Positions 27,847-36,422 of a stretch of DNA of 64,000 bases are shown here, piece by piece. This DNA is from JAAGZL01 sp050288625 (GTDB lineage: Bacteria > Pseudomonadota > Gammaproteobacteria > Chromatiales > Chromatiaceae): contig JBNKEE010000017.1 in NCBI GenBank assembly GCA_050288625.1, forward strand, positions 1 to 64,000, read 5' to 3'. Under the pieces are notes generated by a model. That model was not told the DNA's origin. It did no database searches and worked only from the letters and a program-made list of their open reading frames with translations. Each line of letters starts with the position of its first letter. Position 1 is the first letter of the stretch. The translations under genes were made by a program, and so were the position numbers.

Positions 27847-28853
27847 TGGACATCATGCACGATAAGCTACAACTACCGGCAGAGGAATCAGAGCGACTGC
27901 AGGCGCTTGGAAAGGCTGTTATCAAACATGAGACCAATGCGGTCCAAGCCCTAACTGAACGTGTAAATCAGGACTTTGCACGCGCCTGTAGCTTTATGTT
28001 GGCGTGCAAGGGTCGAATTGTGGTACTAGGCATGGGAAAGTCTGGACACATAGGACATAAGATCGCAGCTACCCTAGCCAGTACTGGCAGCCCCGCATTT
28101 TTCGTACACCCGGGTGAAGCCAGTCATGGAGATTTGGGCATGATCACCGCCCATGACGTTGTACTGGCCCTCTCTAATTCTGGTGAGACTAAAGAGCTGC
28201 TTACCATCCTGCCTCTGATAAAACGCCTGGGTGTCCCCCTTATTGCTATGACTGGCAACTGTGAATCAAATCTTTCCAGGGAGGCCGATGTAAATATTGA
28301 TGTCAGCGTTGAGCAAGAAGCCTGCCCACTGAATCTGGCTCCCACATCCAGCACCACGGCTGCACTGGTGATGGGAGACGCACTGGCTGTCGCTCTGCTG
28401 GAGGCACGCGGATTTACCGAAGCTGATTTTGCCAAATCCCACCCCGGAGGAACTCTGGGTCGCCGCCTACTTCTGCACATAAGTGATATCATGCATTCTG
28501 GATCTGAAATCCCACAGGTGAATACTGATGCGTCATTACGCGATGGCCTAATGGAGATGACAGACAAGGGGTTGGGTATGACCGTAGTGGTTGACGAAAA
28601 CCACACAGTCATCGGAATCTATACGGACGGAGATTTAAGGCGCACCTTGGACAATGGTATAGATGTGCACAAATGCAAAATATCAGAGGTGATGACCAGC
28701 CCCTGCCAGGTAGTCCATCCTGATATGCTAGCTGCCGAAGCCCTACAGATAATGCAGGAGAAAAAGATAAACGCCATCCCGATTGTGGACGAAAACAGAT
28801 CGCTGATCGGCGCCATAAATATGCACGACCTACTCAGGGCTGGAGTGGTATAA
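27846..28853 (+). CDS. kdsD: Arabinose-5-phosphate isomerase
   Basis: Interconverts ribulose-5-phosphate and arabinose-5-phosphate for KDO synthesis. The N-terminal SIS domain (about 40-190) contains GKSGHIGHKIAATLASTGSP, LSNSGETKELLTILP and LAPTSSTTAALVMGDALA; two CBS domains follow at about 205-335. At 335 residues it matches the KdsD family. An ATG at 27855 is an alternative start. It is followed by kdsC, the phosphatase of the same pathway. Confidence 0.96.
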   Translation: MDIMHDKLQLPAEESERLQALGKAVIKHETNAVQALTERVNQDFARACSFMLACKGRIVVLGMGKSGHIGHKIAATLASTGSPAFFVHPGEASHGDLGMITAHDVVLALSNSGETKELLTILPLIKRLGVPLIAMTGNCESNLSREADVNIDVSVEQEACPLNLAPTSSTTAALVMGDALAVALLEARGFTEADFAKSHPGGTLGRRLLLHISDIMHSGSEIPQVNTDASLRDGLMEMTDKGLGMTVVVDENHTVIGIYTDGDLRRTLDNGIDVHKCKISEVMTSPCQVVHPDMLAAEALQIMQEKKINAIPIVDENRSLIGAINMHDLLRAGVV

Positions 28854-28873
28854 ACCGGCCGGTAACTAACTGA

Positions 28874-29392
28874 ATGACGCAGATTGAAGAAAAACTAAAA
28901 CGGATACGCCTGGTCATATTCGATGTGGACGGTGTACTAACAGATGGCAGCTTAATCATGGGAGATGACGGCCAAGAGTATAAGGCCTTCAACGCCAAAG
29001 ACGGGCATGGCATGAGGATGTTGCAAGATTCAGGGGTAGAGATTGGGATCATCTCTGCGCGCAACTCCCTGGTTGTCGCCAACCGCATGCAGAGTCTAGG
29101 CATTAAACATGTCTATCAAGGGCAAAGGGATAAGCTCAAGGCGTTTGCCGACCTAAAGAAAAAGTTGAGTCTTGAGTCTAATCAGATCGCCTACGTAGGA
29201 GATGACCTGCTTGATCTATGCATCATGCGCGAGGTCGGGCTCGCCATCGCAGTACAAGATGCAACTAAGGCGGTGGTCGAACAGGCAGACTGGCAAACGG
29301 CAGCTTTAGGTGGCAGGGGCGCAGCCCGTGAAATATGCGAGAAGATAATGCAGGCACAGGATACATTTAACGAAATCCTTGCCAAATACTAG
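28874..29392 (+). CDS. kdsC: 3-deoxy-D-manno-octulosonate 8-phosphate phosphatase
   Basis: A HAD-superfamily phosphatase of 172 residues that hydrolyses KDO-8-phosphate. The nucleophile motif is LVIFDVDGVLTDGSL, motif II contains IISARNS, and motif III is YVGDDLLDLCIM. The short cap-less C1/C0 architecture and the FNAKDGHGM stretch are KdsC-specific. It ends two bases before lptC, consistent with the conserved kdsD-kdsC-lptC-lptA-lptB operon. Confidence 0.96.
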   Translation: MTQIEEKLKRIRLVIFDVDGVLTDGSLIMGDDGQEYKAFNAKDGHGMRMLQDSGVEIGIISARNSLVVANRMQSLGIKHVYQGQRDKLKAFADLKKKLSLESNQIAYVGDDLLDLCIMREVGLAIAVQDATKAVVEQADWQTAALGGRGAAREICEKIMQAQDTFNEILAKY

Positions 29393-29394
29393 CC

Positions 29395-29967
29395 ATGATA
29401 GTTATAGGACAAAAAAATCTAGTTATTGGAATCATCCTGGCCATATTTGCGCTGGGCACTAGTTGGATTGTATCTGTAACATCGGATGAGGACCCCGAGA
29501 AGTCATCACAAGAACACAAGATGGATTACTATCTGAAGAACTTCACTACCACACAAATGGGTATAGATGGCAAACCAGACAAAAAGCTAAGCGCAAAACG
29601 TATGATCCATTACCCGGATGATGACACCACGGAGCTTGAAGAGCCACTCATAACCACGTTCGAGATGAATGTCCCAAAATGGAAGATAGAGTCCGAGACA
29701 GGCTGGCTCTCAGGTGACGGAGAGCTGTTATTACTCCAGGGTAGAGTAACCATGGACCGCCCCAAAACGCCAGATGCAGATCCGATGCATATAGTCACAC
29801 GCAATCTAAGGGTGCAGCCGGAACAGAACTATGCGGAAACAGAAGAGTCGATTACCATTAGTACGCCAGATAATCAGATAACATCCAAGGGGATGCAGGC
29901 TTGGCTAAACACGCCGACGCGGATTAAATTCACCGCGAATGTAAGAGGAAAATATGAGGTCAATTAA
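29395..29967 (+). CDS. lptC: LPS export protein LptC
   Basis: A bitopic inner-membrane protein that receives LPS from LptB2FG and hands it to LptA. The 190 residues have one N-terminal membrane helix at about 7-24 and a periplasmic beta-jellyroll domain (LSAKRMIHYPDDDTTELEEP and ETGWLSGDGELLLLQGRVTM). Sequence conservation in LptC is low; the assignment rests on fold pattern plus position between kdsC and lptA. It overlaps lptA by 14 bases. Confidence 0.92.
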   Translation: MIVIGQKNLVIGIILAIFALGTSWIVSVTSDEDPEKSSQEHKMDYYLKNFTTTQMGIDGKPDKKLSAKRMIHYPDDDTTELEEPLITTFEMNVPKWKIESETGWLSGDGELLLLQGRVTMDRPKTPDADPMHIVTRNLRVQPEQNYAETEESITISTPDNQITSKGMQAWLNTPTRIKFTANVRGKYEVN

Positions 29968-30487
29968 TAAGACATTACAATCACTCTTAGCCGCAGTGTT
30001 GCTGTCGTGCGCACCTTTGGCGTCCCTGGCCCTTGAAAGCGATGTTGACAAGCCTATCGAGGTGGAAGCGGATAGTGTCCAGATAGACGAAGGAAACGAG
30101 AAAGGTAACAGCAAAAGTATCTACAAAGGTAATGTAGTCCTTGTCCAAGGCAGTATTCGCCTAACTGCGGATAAAGTCACCGTCATACAATATACAAACA
30201 AATCAGACCAGATACAGGCGGTGGGAAACCCGGTGCGGATCACCCAGAAATCTCAAAACGGAAAAAAACCAATCAAAGGGCACAGCTCACGCATGGAATA
30301 CTACGTTGACAGCGACATGCTCTATCTAATAGGCAATGCGGTACTTACCCAGGATAAGGATACGTTCAAGAGTGACCGTATAGCCTATGATCGCAAGCAA
30401 TCACTTATCAAAGGCGGCACCAGCGCCAAAGGTAAACACAGAGTACGCGTAACCATAAAATCAAAAAAGAAAAGTGAGAACCAATGA
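29954..30487 (+). CDS. lptA: LPS periplasmic bridge protein LptA
   Basis: A periplasmic OstA-like protein that forms the filament carrying LPS to the outer membrane. The 177 residues begin with a signal peptide (core LLAAVLLSCAPLASLA) and continue with the LptA beta-jellyroll: DKPIEVEADSVQIDEGN, YKGNVVLVQGSIRLTADKVT and SRMEYYVDSDMLYLIGNA. The C-terminus is basic. ATGA overlap with lptB (30484-30487). Confidence 0.95.
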   Translation: MRSINKTLQSLLAAVLLSCAPLASLALESDVDKPIEVEADSVQIDEGNEKGNSKSIYKGNVVLVQGSIRLTADKVTVIQYTNKSDQIQAVGNPVRITQKSQNGKKPIKGHSSRMEYYVDSDMLYLIGNAVLTQDKDTFKSDRIAYDRKQSLIKGGTSAKGKHRVRVTIKSKKKSENQ

Positions 30488-31209
30488 CTCGCTTAGCCGC
30501 TCTTGATCTGGAAAAGCACTATCGCAGCCGCTCCGTTGTAAACGGAGTATCTCTGGAAGTATCGAATGGAGAGGTGGTGGGACTACTTGGTCCTAACGGT
30601 GCAGGTAAAACCACTAGCTTCTACATGATCGCCGGCCTAATACCGGTTGAGCACGGATCAATCTATCTTGGGGAGGAAAATATTTCTCAACTCTCCATGC
30701 ATCATCGCGCCAAGCTAGGCTTAAGCTATCTAGCACAAGAGCCATCCGTATTTCGAAAGCTCAATGTGCAAAACAATATCCTGGCCATATTAGAAACCAA
30801 CCCGGACCTCTCCAAAGACCAGCGAGAAGAGATATGTGACCGATTACTACAGGACTTTAGCCTGAGTCATCTAAGAGAAAACATGGCCATGGGACTTTCC
30901 GGCGGCGAACGTAGGCGTCTTGAAATCGCCCGTGCCCTGTCGGTAAACCCCAGGTTTATTCTGCTGGACGAACCTTTTGCCGGGGTTGATCCCATATCGG
31001 TTGTAGACATACAAAAGATAATAAAGGCTCTGGCAAATAGGGGAATAGGCATACTCATTACTGACCACAACGTGCGAGAAACCCTTGGTATATGTGATCG
31101 AGCCTACATCATAAACGAAGGCAAGATAATCGCTGACGGTGCTCCCAATGCGATCCTGGAGAACGAAGAGGTACGCATGGTATACCTTGGAAAAAGCTTC
31201 AGCCTCTAG
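30484..31209 (+). CDS. lptB: LPS export ABC transporter ATPase LptB
   Basis: The cytoplasmic ATPase of the LptB2FG transporter. Walker A is GLLGPNGAGKTTSFYM, the signature is LSGGERRRLEIARALSVNP, Walker B is FILLDEPFAGVDPISV and the switch His is in LITDHNVRETL. The 241 residues match LptB closely, including the C-terminal VYLGKSF. It ends the kds-lpt operon; no intrinsic terminator is obvious before rpoN. Confidence 0.97.
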   Translation: MTRLAALDLEKHYRSRSVVNGVSLEVSNGEVVGLLGPNGAGKTTSFYMIAGLIPVEHGSIYLGEENISQLSMHHRAKLGLSYLAQEPSVFRKLNVQNNILAILETNPDLSKDQREEICDRLLQDFSLSHLRENMAMGLSGGERRRLEIARALSVNPRFILLDEPFAGVDPISVVDIQKIIKALANRGIGILITDHNVRETLGICDRAYIINEGKIIADGAPNAILENEEVRMVYLGKSFSL

Positions 31210-31493
31210 ATCTTTATGGGAAAACGGAGCGCAATATCGCCAATTCCACTACCTTTACAGGATACTTGCTCCACTATGGTCCGTATTACGCCTATTTGCA
31301 GCACATCATTTACCACTTTCGCCCAAATGTCGCCAAACAGAAACCGACAATAAATTCGTTAAATTATTGACTGGAATCAGCCAAACATAAAATAAATATA
31401 CCTCTTGCCCCTGCACCTAATACGCACTTTTTACTAAAATGAGAATGTGAGAACATACAAATTGCGTACCAACTTTTTTCGTAGTAACACCGC
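31210..31493 (+). promoter_or_regulatory. Leader region upstream of rpoN with a candidate sigma-70 promoter
   Basis: This 284-base gap holds no convincing gene. A TTGACT at 31367-31372 is followed after 15 bases by TAAAAT at 31388-31393, a plausible though short-spaced sigma-70 promoter about 100 bases ahead of the rpoN start. The presence of a separate promoter would fit rpoN being expressed independently of the LPS genes. It is a visual match only. Confidence 0.4.
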
Positions 31494-32972
31494 ATGAAGC
31501 AAACACTGCAGCTTCGCCTTGGGCAACATCTAACAATGACCCCTCAACTGCAGCAGGCCATCCGCCTGCTGCAGCTATCCACTCTTGACCTACAGCAGGA
31601 GATTCAAGAGGCCCTGGAGTCTAACCTGATGTTGGAAACTGAAGAGGATTCTGGAAGAGATGAGCAGATAGCTGATAATGTGAATCAAAGAGACACTGGC
31701 GACGAGATAAAGATAGATGCCAACAACAATGAAACAGAGATAGACCCGGAGTCAAGCGATCTGCCGGAAGAGCTAGCAGTAGACAGTGTATGGGATGACA
31801 TATATGACAGCGCGCTACCGCCATCGTCTGGTTCAAGCCAGATAAAGGAGGATGGTAACTCCGACTACCTGACACAATATACCAGCGCACAAACCCTGCA
31901 TGACCACCTTACCTGGCAGATGCAGCTCACCCCATTCAGTGATACAGATAGAGCAATAGCTACCGCCATAATCGATAGCATAAACGATGATGGCTATCTT
32001 ACCTGTGACCTGGAAGACATCTTTCTGGCCCTAGCCAATGAAGAGATCCAGATTGATGAGATTGAGGCGGTGCTGCACAGAGTTCAACAGTATGACCCTC
32101 CCGGCGTGGCCGCCAGGAGTCCTAGAGAGTGCCTTCTTCTGCAACTAAATCAACTTGCGATTGACACACCATGGCTTAATGAAGCCATAGAGCTGGTAGA
32201 TCGTCATTTCGATCTACTGGCACGCCAGGACCATAGCCAGATAAAGCGCCGCCTCAAGATAGATGATGAAGATCTAAAACAGATAACCAATCTGATACGT
32301 TCTCTCAATCCCCATCCTGGAACTTCTGTAACGGAATCAGAACCCAGATATGTCATACCGGATGTCTTTGTTTCACGCAAAAAGGGCCAATGGCGCGTTG
32401 AGCTCAACCCGAGCACCACACCCAAACTTAGGGTAAATACCGAGTACGCCAACCTGATCAAGCGCGCAGACCAAAGTGATGACAATAACTATCTTAAGAA
32501 TCACCTGCAAGAGGCCCGCTGGTTCATCAAAAGCCTTGTGAGCAGAAACGAAACGTTGTTGAAGGTTGCCACCAAGATCGTGGAATTTCAGCGCGGCTTC
32601 TTCGATTATGGTGAAGAGGCCATGCGCCCTCTGGTGCTAAGGGATATTGCAGAGGCGGTAGATATGCATGAATCCACTATATCCAGGGTAACCACAAATA
32701 AATATATGCATACCCCCAGGGGTACTCTTGAGTTTAAATACTTTTTCTCCAGCCATGTCGGCACCAGCAGCGGTGGAGAGTGCTCTGCAACTGCCATCAG
32801 GGCTCTCATAAAGAAACTAATAACCGCTGAGAAACCGAATAAACCCTTAAGTGACAACAAGATAGCTGGCATTCTGGGTGAACAGGGTATAAACATAGCC
32901 CGTAGAACAGTAGCCAAATATCGAGAAGCGATGGCCATACCGCCATCAAACGAAAGAAAGCGTCTAATCTAG
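31494..32972 (+). CDS. rpoN: RNA polymerase sigma-54 factor
   Basis: A sigma factor for enhancer-dependent promoters. Region I is Gln/Leu-rich (QLRLGQHLTMTPQLQQAIRL), region II is acidic at about 50-115, followed by the core-binding domain, the helix-turn-helix near residue 385 (AVDMHESTISRVTTNKYM), and the C-terminal RpoN box ARRTVAKYREAMAIPPS that contacts the -24 element. Its 492 residues are normal. The downstream genes hpf, ptsN, hprK, rapZ and the PTS proteins form the classic rpoN cluster. Confidence 0.98.
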   Translation: MKQTLQLRLGQHLTMTPQLQQAIRLLQLSTLDLQQEIQEALESNLMLETEEDSGRDEQIADNVNQRDTGDEIKIDANNNETEIDPESSDLPEELAVDSVWDDIYDSALPPSSGSSQIKEDGNSDYLTQYTSAQTLHDHLTWQMQLTPFSDTDRAIATAIIDSINDDGYLTCDLEDIFLALANEEIQIDEIEAVLHRVQQYDPPGVAARSPRECLLLQLNQLAIDTPWLNEAIELVDRHFDLLARQDHSQIKRRLKIDDEDLKQITNLIRSLNPHPGTSVTESEPRYVIPDVFVSRKKGQWRVELNPSTTPKLRVNTEYANLIKRADQSDDNNYLKNHLQEARWFIKSLVSRNETLLKVATKIVEFQRGFFDYGEEAMRPLVLRDIAEAVDMHESTISRVTTNKYMHTPRGTLEFKYFFSSHVGTSSGGECSATAIRALIKKLITAEKPNKPLSDNKIAGILGEQGINIARRTVAKYREAMAIPPSNERKRLI

Positions 32973-32997
32973 ACGCCAATGAACCAAGGAGTAAACC

Positions 32998-33327
32998 ATG
33001 CAGATTAGTCTGACCGGTCACCACATTGATATCACCAAGGCACTCAGAGAGTACGTCGATACAAAATTTGAGCGTTTGGAACGTCATTTTGACAAAGTCA
33101 CAAATGTACATGTCGTACTCAGTGTGGAAAAAGTTCGCCAGAAGGCAGAAGCTACACTACATTTAAACGGTACAGATGTGTTTGCTGACTCGACTCAAGA
33201 GGACATGTATGCTGCAATTGACGTTCTGGTCGACAAACTGGACCGGCAGGTAAAAAAATATAAAGAGAAAAGTACCAGTCACAGAAACGGGGCTGGATTA
33301 AAGGGTCTAGAGCAGGCTGACGTCTAA
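32998..33327 (+). CDS. hpf: Ribosome hibernation promoting factor, short form
   Basis: A 109-residue HPF/YfiA-type protein that binds the 30S subunit and promotes hibernating 100S ribosomes in stationary phase. It begins MQISLTGHHIDITKALREYV and includes KVTNVHVVLSVEKVRQKAEA, with a basic C-terminal tail. A ribosome site (AAGGAG) is visible just before the ATG. Its position after rpoN is conserved. Confidence 0.96.
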   Translation: MQISLTGHHIDITKALREYVDTKFERLERHFDKVTNVHVVLSVEKVRQKAEATLHLNGTDVFADSTQEDMYAAIDVLVDKLDRQVKKYKEKSTSHRNGAGLKGLEQADV

Positions 33328-33344
33328 TATAGGCATTTAATGTA

Positions 33345-33827
33345 TTGGTACAAAAAGTGTTTTCTGAAAACTTTATCAACTCAGAGCGCGTAAGCTGCGG
33401 TAACACCGCAACCAGTAAGAAACGAGCGCTCCAAAGCCTGGGTGAACTACTCGCCCTGGCAGAACCAGAGCTTAGCCCTAATGATACATTCGATAAGCTA
33501 CTGGAACGAGAACGCCTTGGCAGTACCGGGCTGGGGCATGGAATCGCCCTGCCCCATGCCAGGGTCAGCGGTATAGAGAAGGCGTACGGCGCTTTCATCC
33601 AACTAGAGACCAGCGTGGATTTCGATGCCATCGATAACCAGCCGGTGGACCTGATCTTTGGCCTGCTGGTTCCGGAGTCTGCGACCAAAGAGCACCTGCA
33701 ACTATTGGCGCAGTTAGCGTCCATGTTCAGCAACGCCGAATTTTGTGAAAAGCTGCGTCAGGCAACTCAGCCTGAAGAGGTCATGCAACAGATCGACCAC
33801 TGGAAAAACACAGAGAATAATGCATGA
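33345..33827 (+). CDS. ptsN: Nitrogen regulatory PTS EIIA protein
   Basis: The terminal phospho-acceptor of the nitrogen PTS, regulating potassium transport and other targets. The 160 residues show SERVSCGNTATSKKRALQSL at the N-terminus and the phosphorylation site GLGHGIALPHAR with His71. No ATG fits the family N-terminus; the frame opens with TTG at 33345 followed by GTG at 33348, so the start is non-canonical. ATGA overlap to hprK. Confidence 0.93.
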   Translation: MVQKVFSENFINSERVSCGNTATSKKRALQSLGELLALAEPELSPNDTFDKLLERERLGSTGLGHGIALPHARVSGIEKAYGAFIQLETSVDFDAIDNQPVDLIFGLLVPESATKEHLQLLAQLASMFSNAEFCEKLRQATQPEEVMQQIDHWKNTENNA

Positions 33828-34774
33828 CAGATGCCACCACAGGCTATCTCGTCTCAACCTTGCAGGATACTTTGGGGTTAAAGTGGCTAGCGGGTAAAGG
33901 GGGTAGACACAAAAGCCTCCGTGGCGATTTCCCTGAGGCCGAGCAACACGGTTCCGCCGGACTTATGAACCTGATCCACCCTTATCGCATACAGATAATA
34001 GGCCCAGCGGAGCAAGCTACGTTTGACGGTATGTCTCCACAAAAGAGACAGAAAACCATAGAGAAGCTAATAAGAGGCCAGCCGGCAGCTATAATTGTAG
34101 CGGCCGGAGCAAAGGCAGATAATGACCTGATAACGGCTGCAGATAAGAGCGACATCCCCCTGTTAGAGTCGCCCCACAACGACAATCTGCTACAAAACTC
34201 CTTACAGTACCACCTAACCCACATATTGGCCGAGCGCACAGTTGTTCATGGCGTATTTATGGCGGTCTTTGGAATAGGCGTACTCATTACCGGAGACTCG
34301 GCCATTGGAAAAAGCGAACTGGCGCTGGAAATGATAAATCGCGGCCATATGCTGATCGCCGACGATACCCCAGAATTTGCCAGGATCGCCCCAGATATCA
34401 TAAGCGGCCACTGTCCGCCATTACTCCAAGATTTTCTGGAGATCAGGGGGTTAGGACTGCTAAATATCCGCAGCATGTTCGGCGATAGCGCAATAAAGCA
34501 GAGCAAGTATCTCTCGCTGATAATCCATCTGAAGCGAATGAAACACCAGGAAATCAATATGATAGACCGCCTATACGGCAGCTACTCGGAATACACGCTA
34601 CTTGGTCTCAAACTTCCAGAGGTGACCATACCAGTTGCTCCGGGAAAAGAGATCGCCATCCTGGTCGAGGCGGCCGTTAGACAATACACACAAAAACTGC
34701 ATGGTTATAATGCGGGGGATGATTTCATCGAAAGGCAACGAAAGGCTATTGATCAGGTCAAAACTAACGGCTAA
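33824..34774 (+). CDS. hprK: HPr kinase/phosphorylase
   Basis: A bifunctional enzyme that phosphorylates and dephosphorylates HPr at Ser46. The catalytic C-terminal half carries the Walker A loop LITGDSAIGKSELALEM and the family signature FLEIRGLGLLNIRSMFG; the N-terminal half is the usual regulatory fold. Length (316) is normal. HPr encoded at 36122 keeps Ser46, so substrate and enzyme are both present in the cluster. HprK is absent from enterics but common next to rpoN in other proteobacteria. Confidence 0.95.
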   Translation: MTDATTGYLVSTLQDTLGLKWLAGKGGRHKSLRGDFPEAEQHGSAGLMNLIHPYRIQIIGPAEQATFDGMSPQKRQKTIEKLIRGQPAAIIVAAGAKADNDLITAADKSDIPLLESPHNDNLLQNSLQYHLTHILAERTVVHGVFMAVFGIGVLITGDSAIGKSELALEMINRGHMLIADDTPEFARIAPDIISGHCPPLLQDFLEIRGLGLLNIRSMFGDSAIKQSKYLSLIIHLKRMKHQEINMIDRLYGSYSEYTLLGLKLPEVTIPVAPGKEIAILVEAAVRQYTQKLHGYNAGDDFIERQRKAIDQVKTNG

Positions 34775-34841
34775 CATCCTCAACTTCTTAACTGCACGCT
34801 GCCCAACGATTTAAGAAGACCAAATACAACAGGCCTAATTC

Positions 34842-35717
34842 ATGTGCGCCGACGATAAAATCAAGCTGGTCATCGTTTCGGGACTTTCTGGGTCCGGTAA
34901 GAGTGTTGCCCTGCATACATTAGAGGATATAGGCTATTACTGCATAGATAACCTACCGATGTATCTACTTCGGGCCATGGCCCAAGAGCTAAAAGAAAAC
35001 TCCAAATCACCATACCGTAAGATGGCGGTAAGCATAGATGCACGCAATCAGGCAAGCGAATTACATCAGCTACCGAGACTAGTCAAAGACATGCGCAAGC
35101 ACGGCATTCATTGCCAGATGATATTCCTGGAAGCGCATGACAATGTCTTGCTCAGACGGTTCAGTGAAACTAGACGCAGACACCCTCTGACCAATGATGA
35201 CCGTCCATTATCAGACGCCATCCAACTTGAAAGAGAGATATTGGAACCATATCTGAGCGAGGCCGACCTGCGCCTTGACACCAGCAGAACAAACCAGCAT
35301 GAACTACGAGACCTAATACGCAGCCACATGGACGAACGTAAGCCACGCAAGATATCTATACAGTTCCAATCCTTCGGCTACAAACATGGCGTACCTAGGG
35401 ATGTGGATTTCGTATATGACGTACGCTGCCTTCCCAATCCACACTGGGAAAAAGAACTTCGCTCACTCACTGGACTAGACTCAAAGGTAGCAATGTTTTT
35501 GGAAGGAAACGATATGGTTGAGCATCTTAAAAACGATATCATATCCTTTCTGGAACGTTGGGTACCCATATTCGAGGCAGATGGTCGCAACTATCTAACC
35601 GTGGCAATAGGCTGCACCGGAGGACAGCACAGATCGGTCTATCTGGCAGAGCAGATCTCCAATCACTTCAAGCAGAGCGGCCGTGAAACGATTACCCGCC
35701 ACCGAGAACTATCATGA
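34842..35717 (+). CDS. rapZ: RNase adapter protein RapZ
   Basis: A 291-residue protein with an N-terminal P-loop (VSGLSGSGKSVALHTLEDIG) and a C-terminal domain with DVRCLPNPHWEKELRSLTG and AIGCTGGQHRSVYLAEQI. In E. coli RapZ guides RNase E to the small RNA GlmZ and senses glucosamine-6-phosphate; whether that RNA pathway exists here cannot be told. The position between hprK and a PTS EIIA gene is typical. ATGA overlap with the next gene. Confidence 0.96.
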   Translation: MCADDKIKLVIVSGLSGSGKSVALHTLEDIGYYCIDNLPMYLLRAMAQELKENSKSPYRKMAVSIDARNQASELHQLPRLVKDMRKHGIHCQMIFLEAHDNVLLRRFSETRRRHPLTNDDRPLSDAIQLEREILEPYLSEADLRLDTSRTNQHELRDLIRSHMDERKPRKISIQFQSFGYKHGVPRDVDFVYDVRCLPNPHWEKELRSLTGLDSKVAMFLEGNDMVEHLKNDIISFLERWVPIFEADGRNYLTVAIGCTGGQHRSVYLAEQISNHFKQSGRETITRHRELS

Positions 35718-36106
35718 GCGTAGGCATTTTACTGATAACTCACAACTCTACTGGTAGAGATCTGCTAGAAACCGCAACCAAGATATTTGGGCAATGTCCA
35801 CTAAAGGTGGAGACCATTGATGTCCCATATGATAGTAACCCGGAACAACTTAAGGATAGAGCATCAGCACTTATTGAAAAGCTGGACGTTGGAGCAGGTG
35901 TGCTGGTACTAGCGGATATGTATGGCTCCACTCCTGGCAACATAGCCACCGCTATGTACCAGAAGAACAAAATCAACGTGCTGGCTGGTGTCAATCTTCC
36001 AATGCTGATAAAGATATTCAATTATGCTCATCTTGATCTCGCCAATCTAACGGATAGTGCGAAAACGGGTGGCAGAAAAAGCATTATGGAATGCCAACCT
36101 AAATAA
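35714..36106 (+). CDS. PTS EIIA component, mannose/fructose family
   Basis: A 130-residue EIIA-Man-fold protein with phosphorylation site His10 in GILLITHNSTGRDLL and the motif VLVLADMYGSTPGNIA. No sugar-specific EIIB, EIIC or EIID follows, so it probably works in regulation rather than sugar uptake, as proposed for rpoN-linked homologues in other non-enteric proteobacteria. It overlaps rapZ by four bases and is followed 15 bases later by HPr. Confidence 0.92.
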   Translation: MSVGILLITHNSTGRDLLETATKIFGQCPLKVETIDVPYDSNPEQLKDRASALIEKLDVGAGVLVLADMYGSTPGNIATAMYQKNKINVLAGVNLPMLIKIFNYAHLDLANLTDSAKTGGRKSIMECQPK

Positions 36107-36121
36107 CGCTGAAATCAATCC

Positions 36122-36391
36122 ATGATAAAAAAACAAGTAGATATAATTAATGCCCTAGGGCTGCACGCCCGCGCCGCAGCCAAGTTTGTGACCTGCGCCA
36201 ACGCATTCAGCAGTGATGTATTCCTTAGTCACAAGGGGCAGGAGGTAAATGGCAAAAGCATTATGGGTGTCATGATGCTGGCAGCCGCCAAGGGAACCAC
36301 TATAACAATATCTACTGATGGCAAAGATGAAAAACAGGCGATGGCGGCGCTAGAGGAGCTAATAATTAATCGCTTCGGAGAAGATGGCTAA
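36122..36391 (+). CDS. ptsH: Phosphocarrier protein HPr
   Basis: An 89-residue HPr with the active His15 in NALGLHARAAAKF and the regulatory Ser46 in VNGKSIMGVMML. It can therefore be phosphorylated by enzyme I at His15 and by HprK at Ser46. In many relatives a ptsI gene follows; here an ABC-transporter module follows instead, so enzyme I must lie elsewhere or be replaced by another EI such as PtsP. Confidence 0.96.
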   Translation: MIKKQVDIINALGLHARAAAKFVTCANAFSSDVFLSHKGQEVNGKSIMGVMMLAAAKGTTITISTDGKDEKQAMAALEELIINRFGEDG

Positions 36392-36422
36392 TCATAAAAT
36401 AGACATGTTATCCTAGCCCTTG

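Noticed and set aside
31139..31390. Open frame between lptB and rpoN
   Set aside because: It overlaps the lptB end out of frame, has no ribosome site and no recognisable features.
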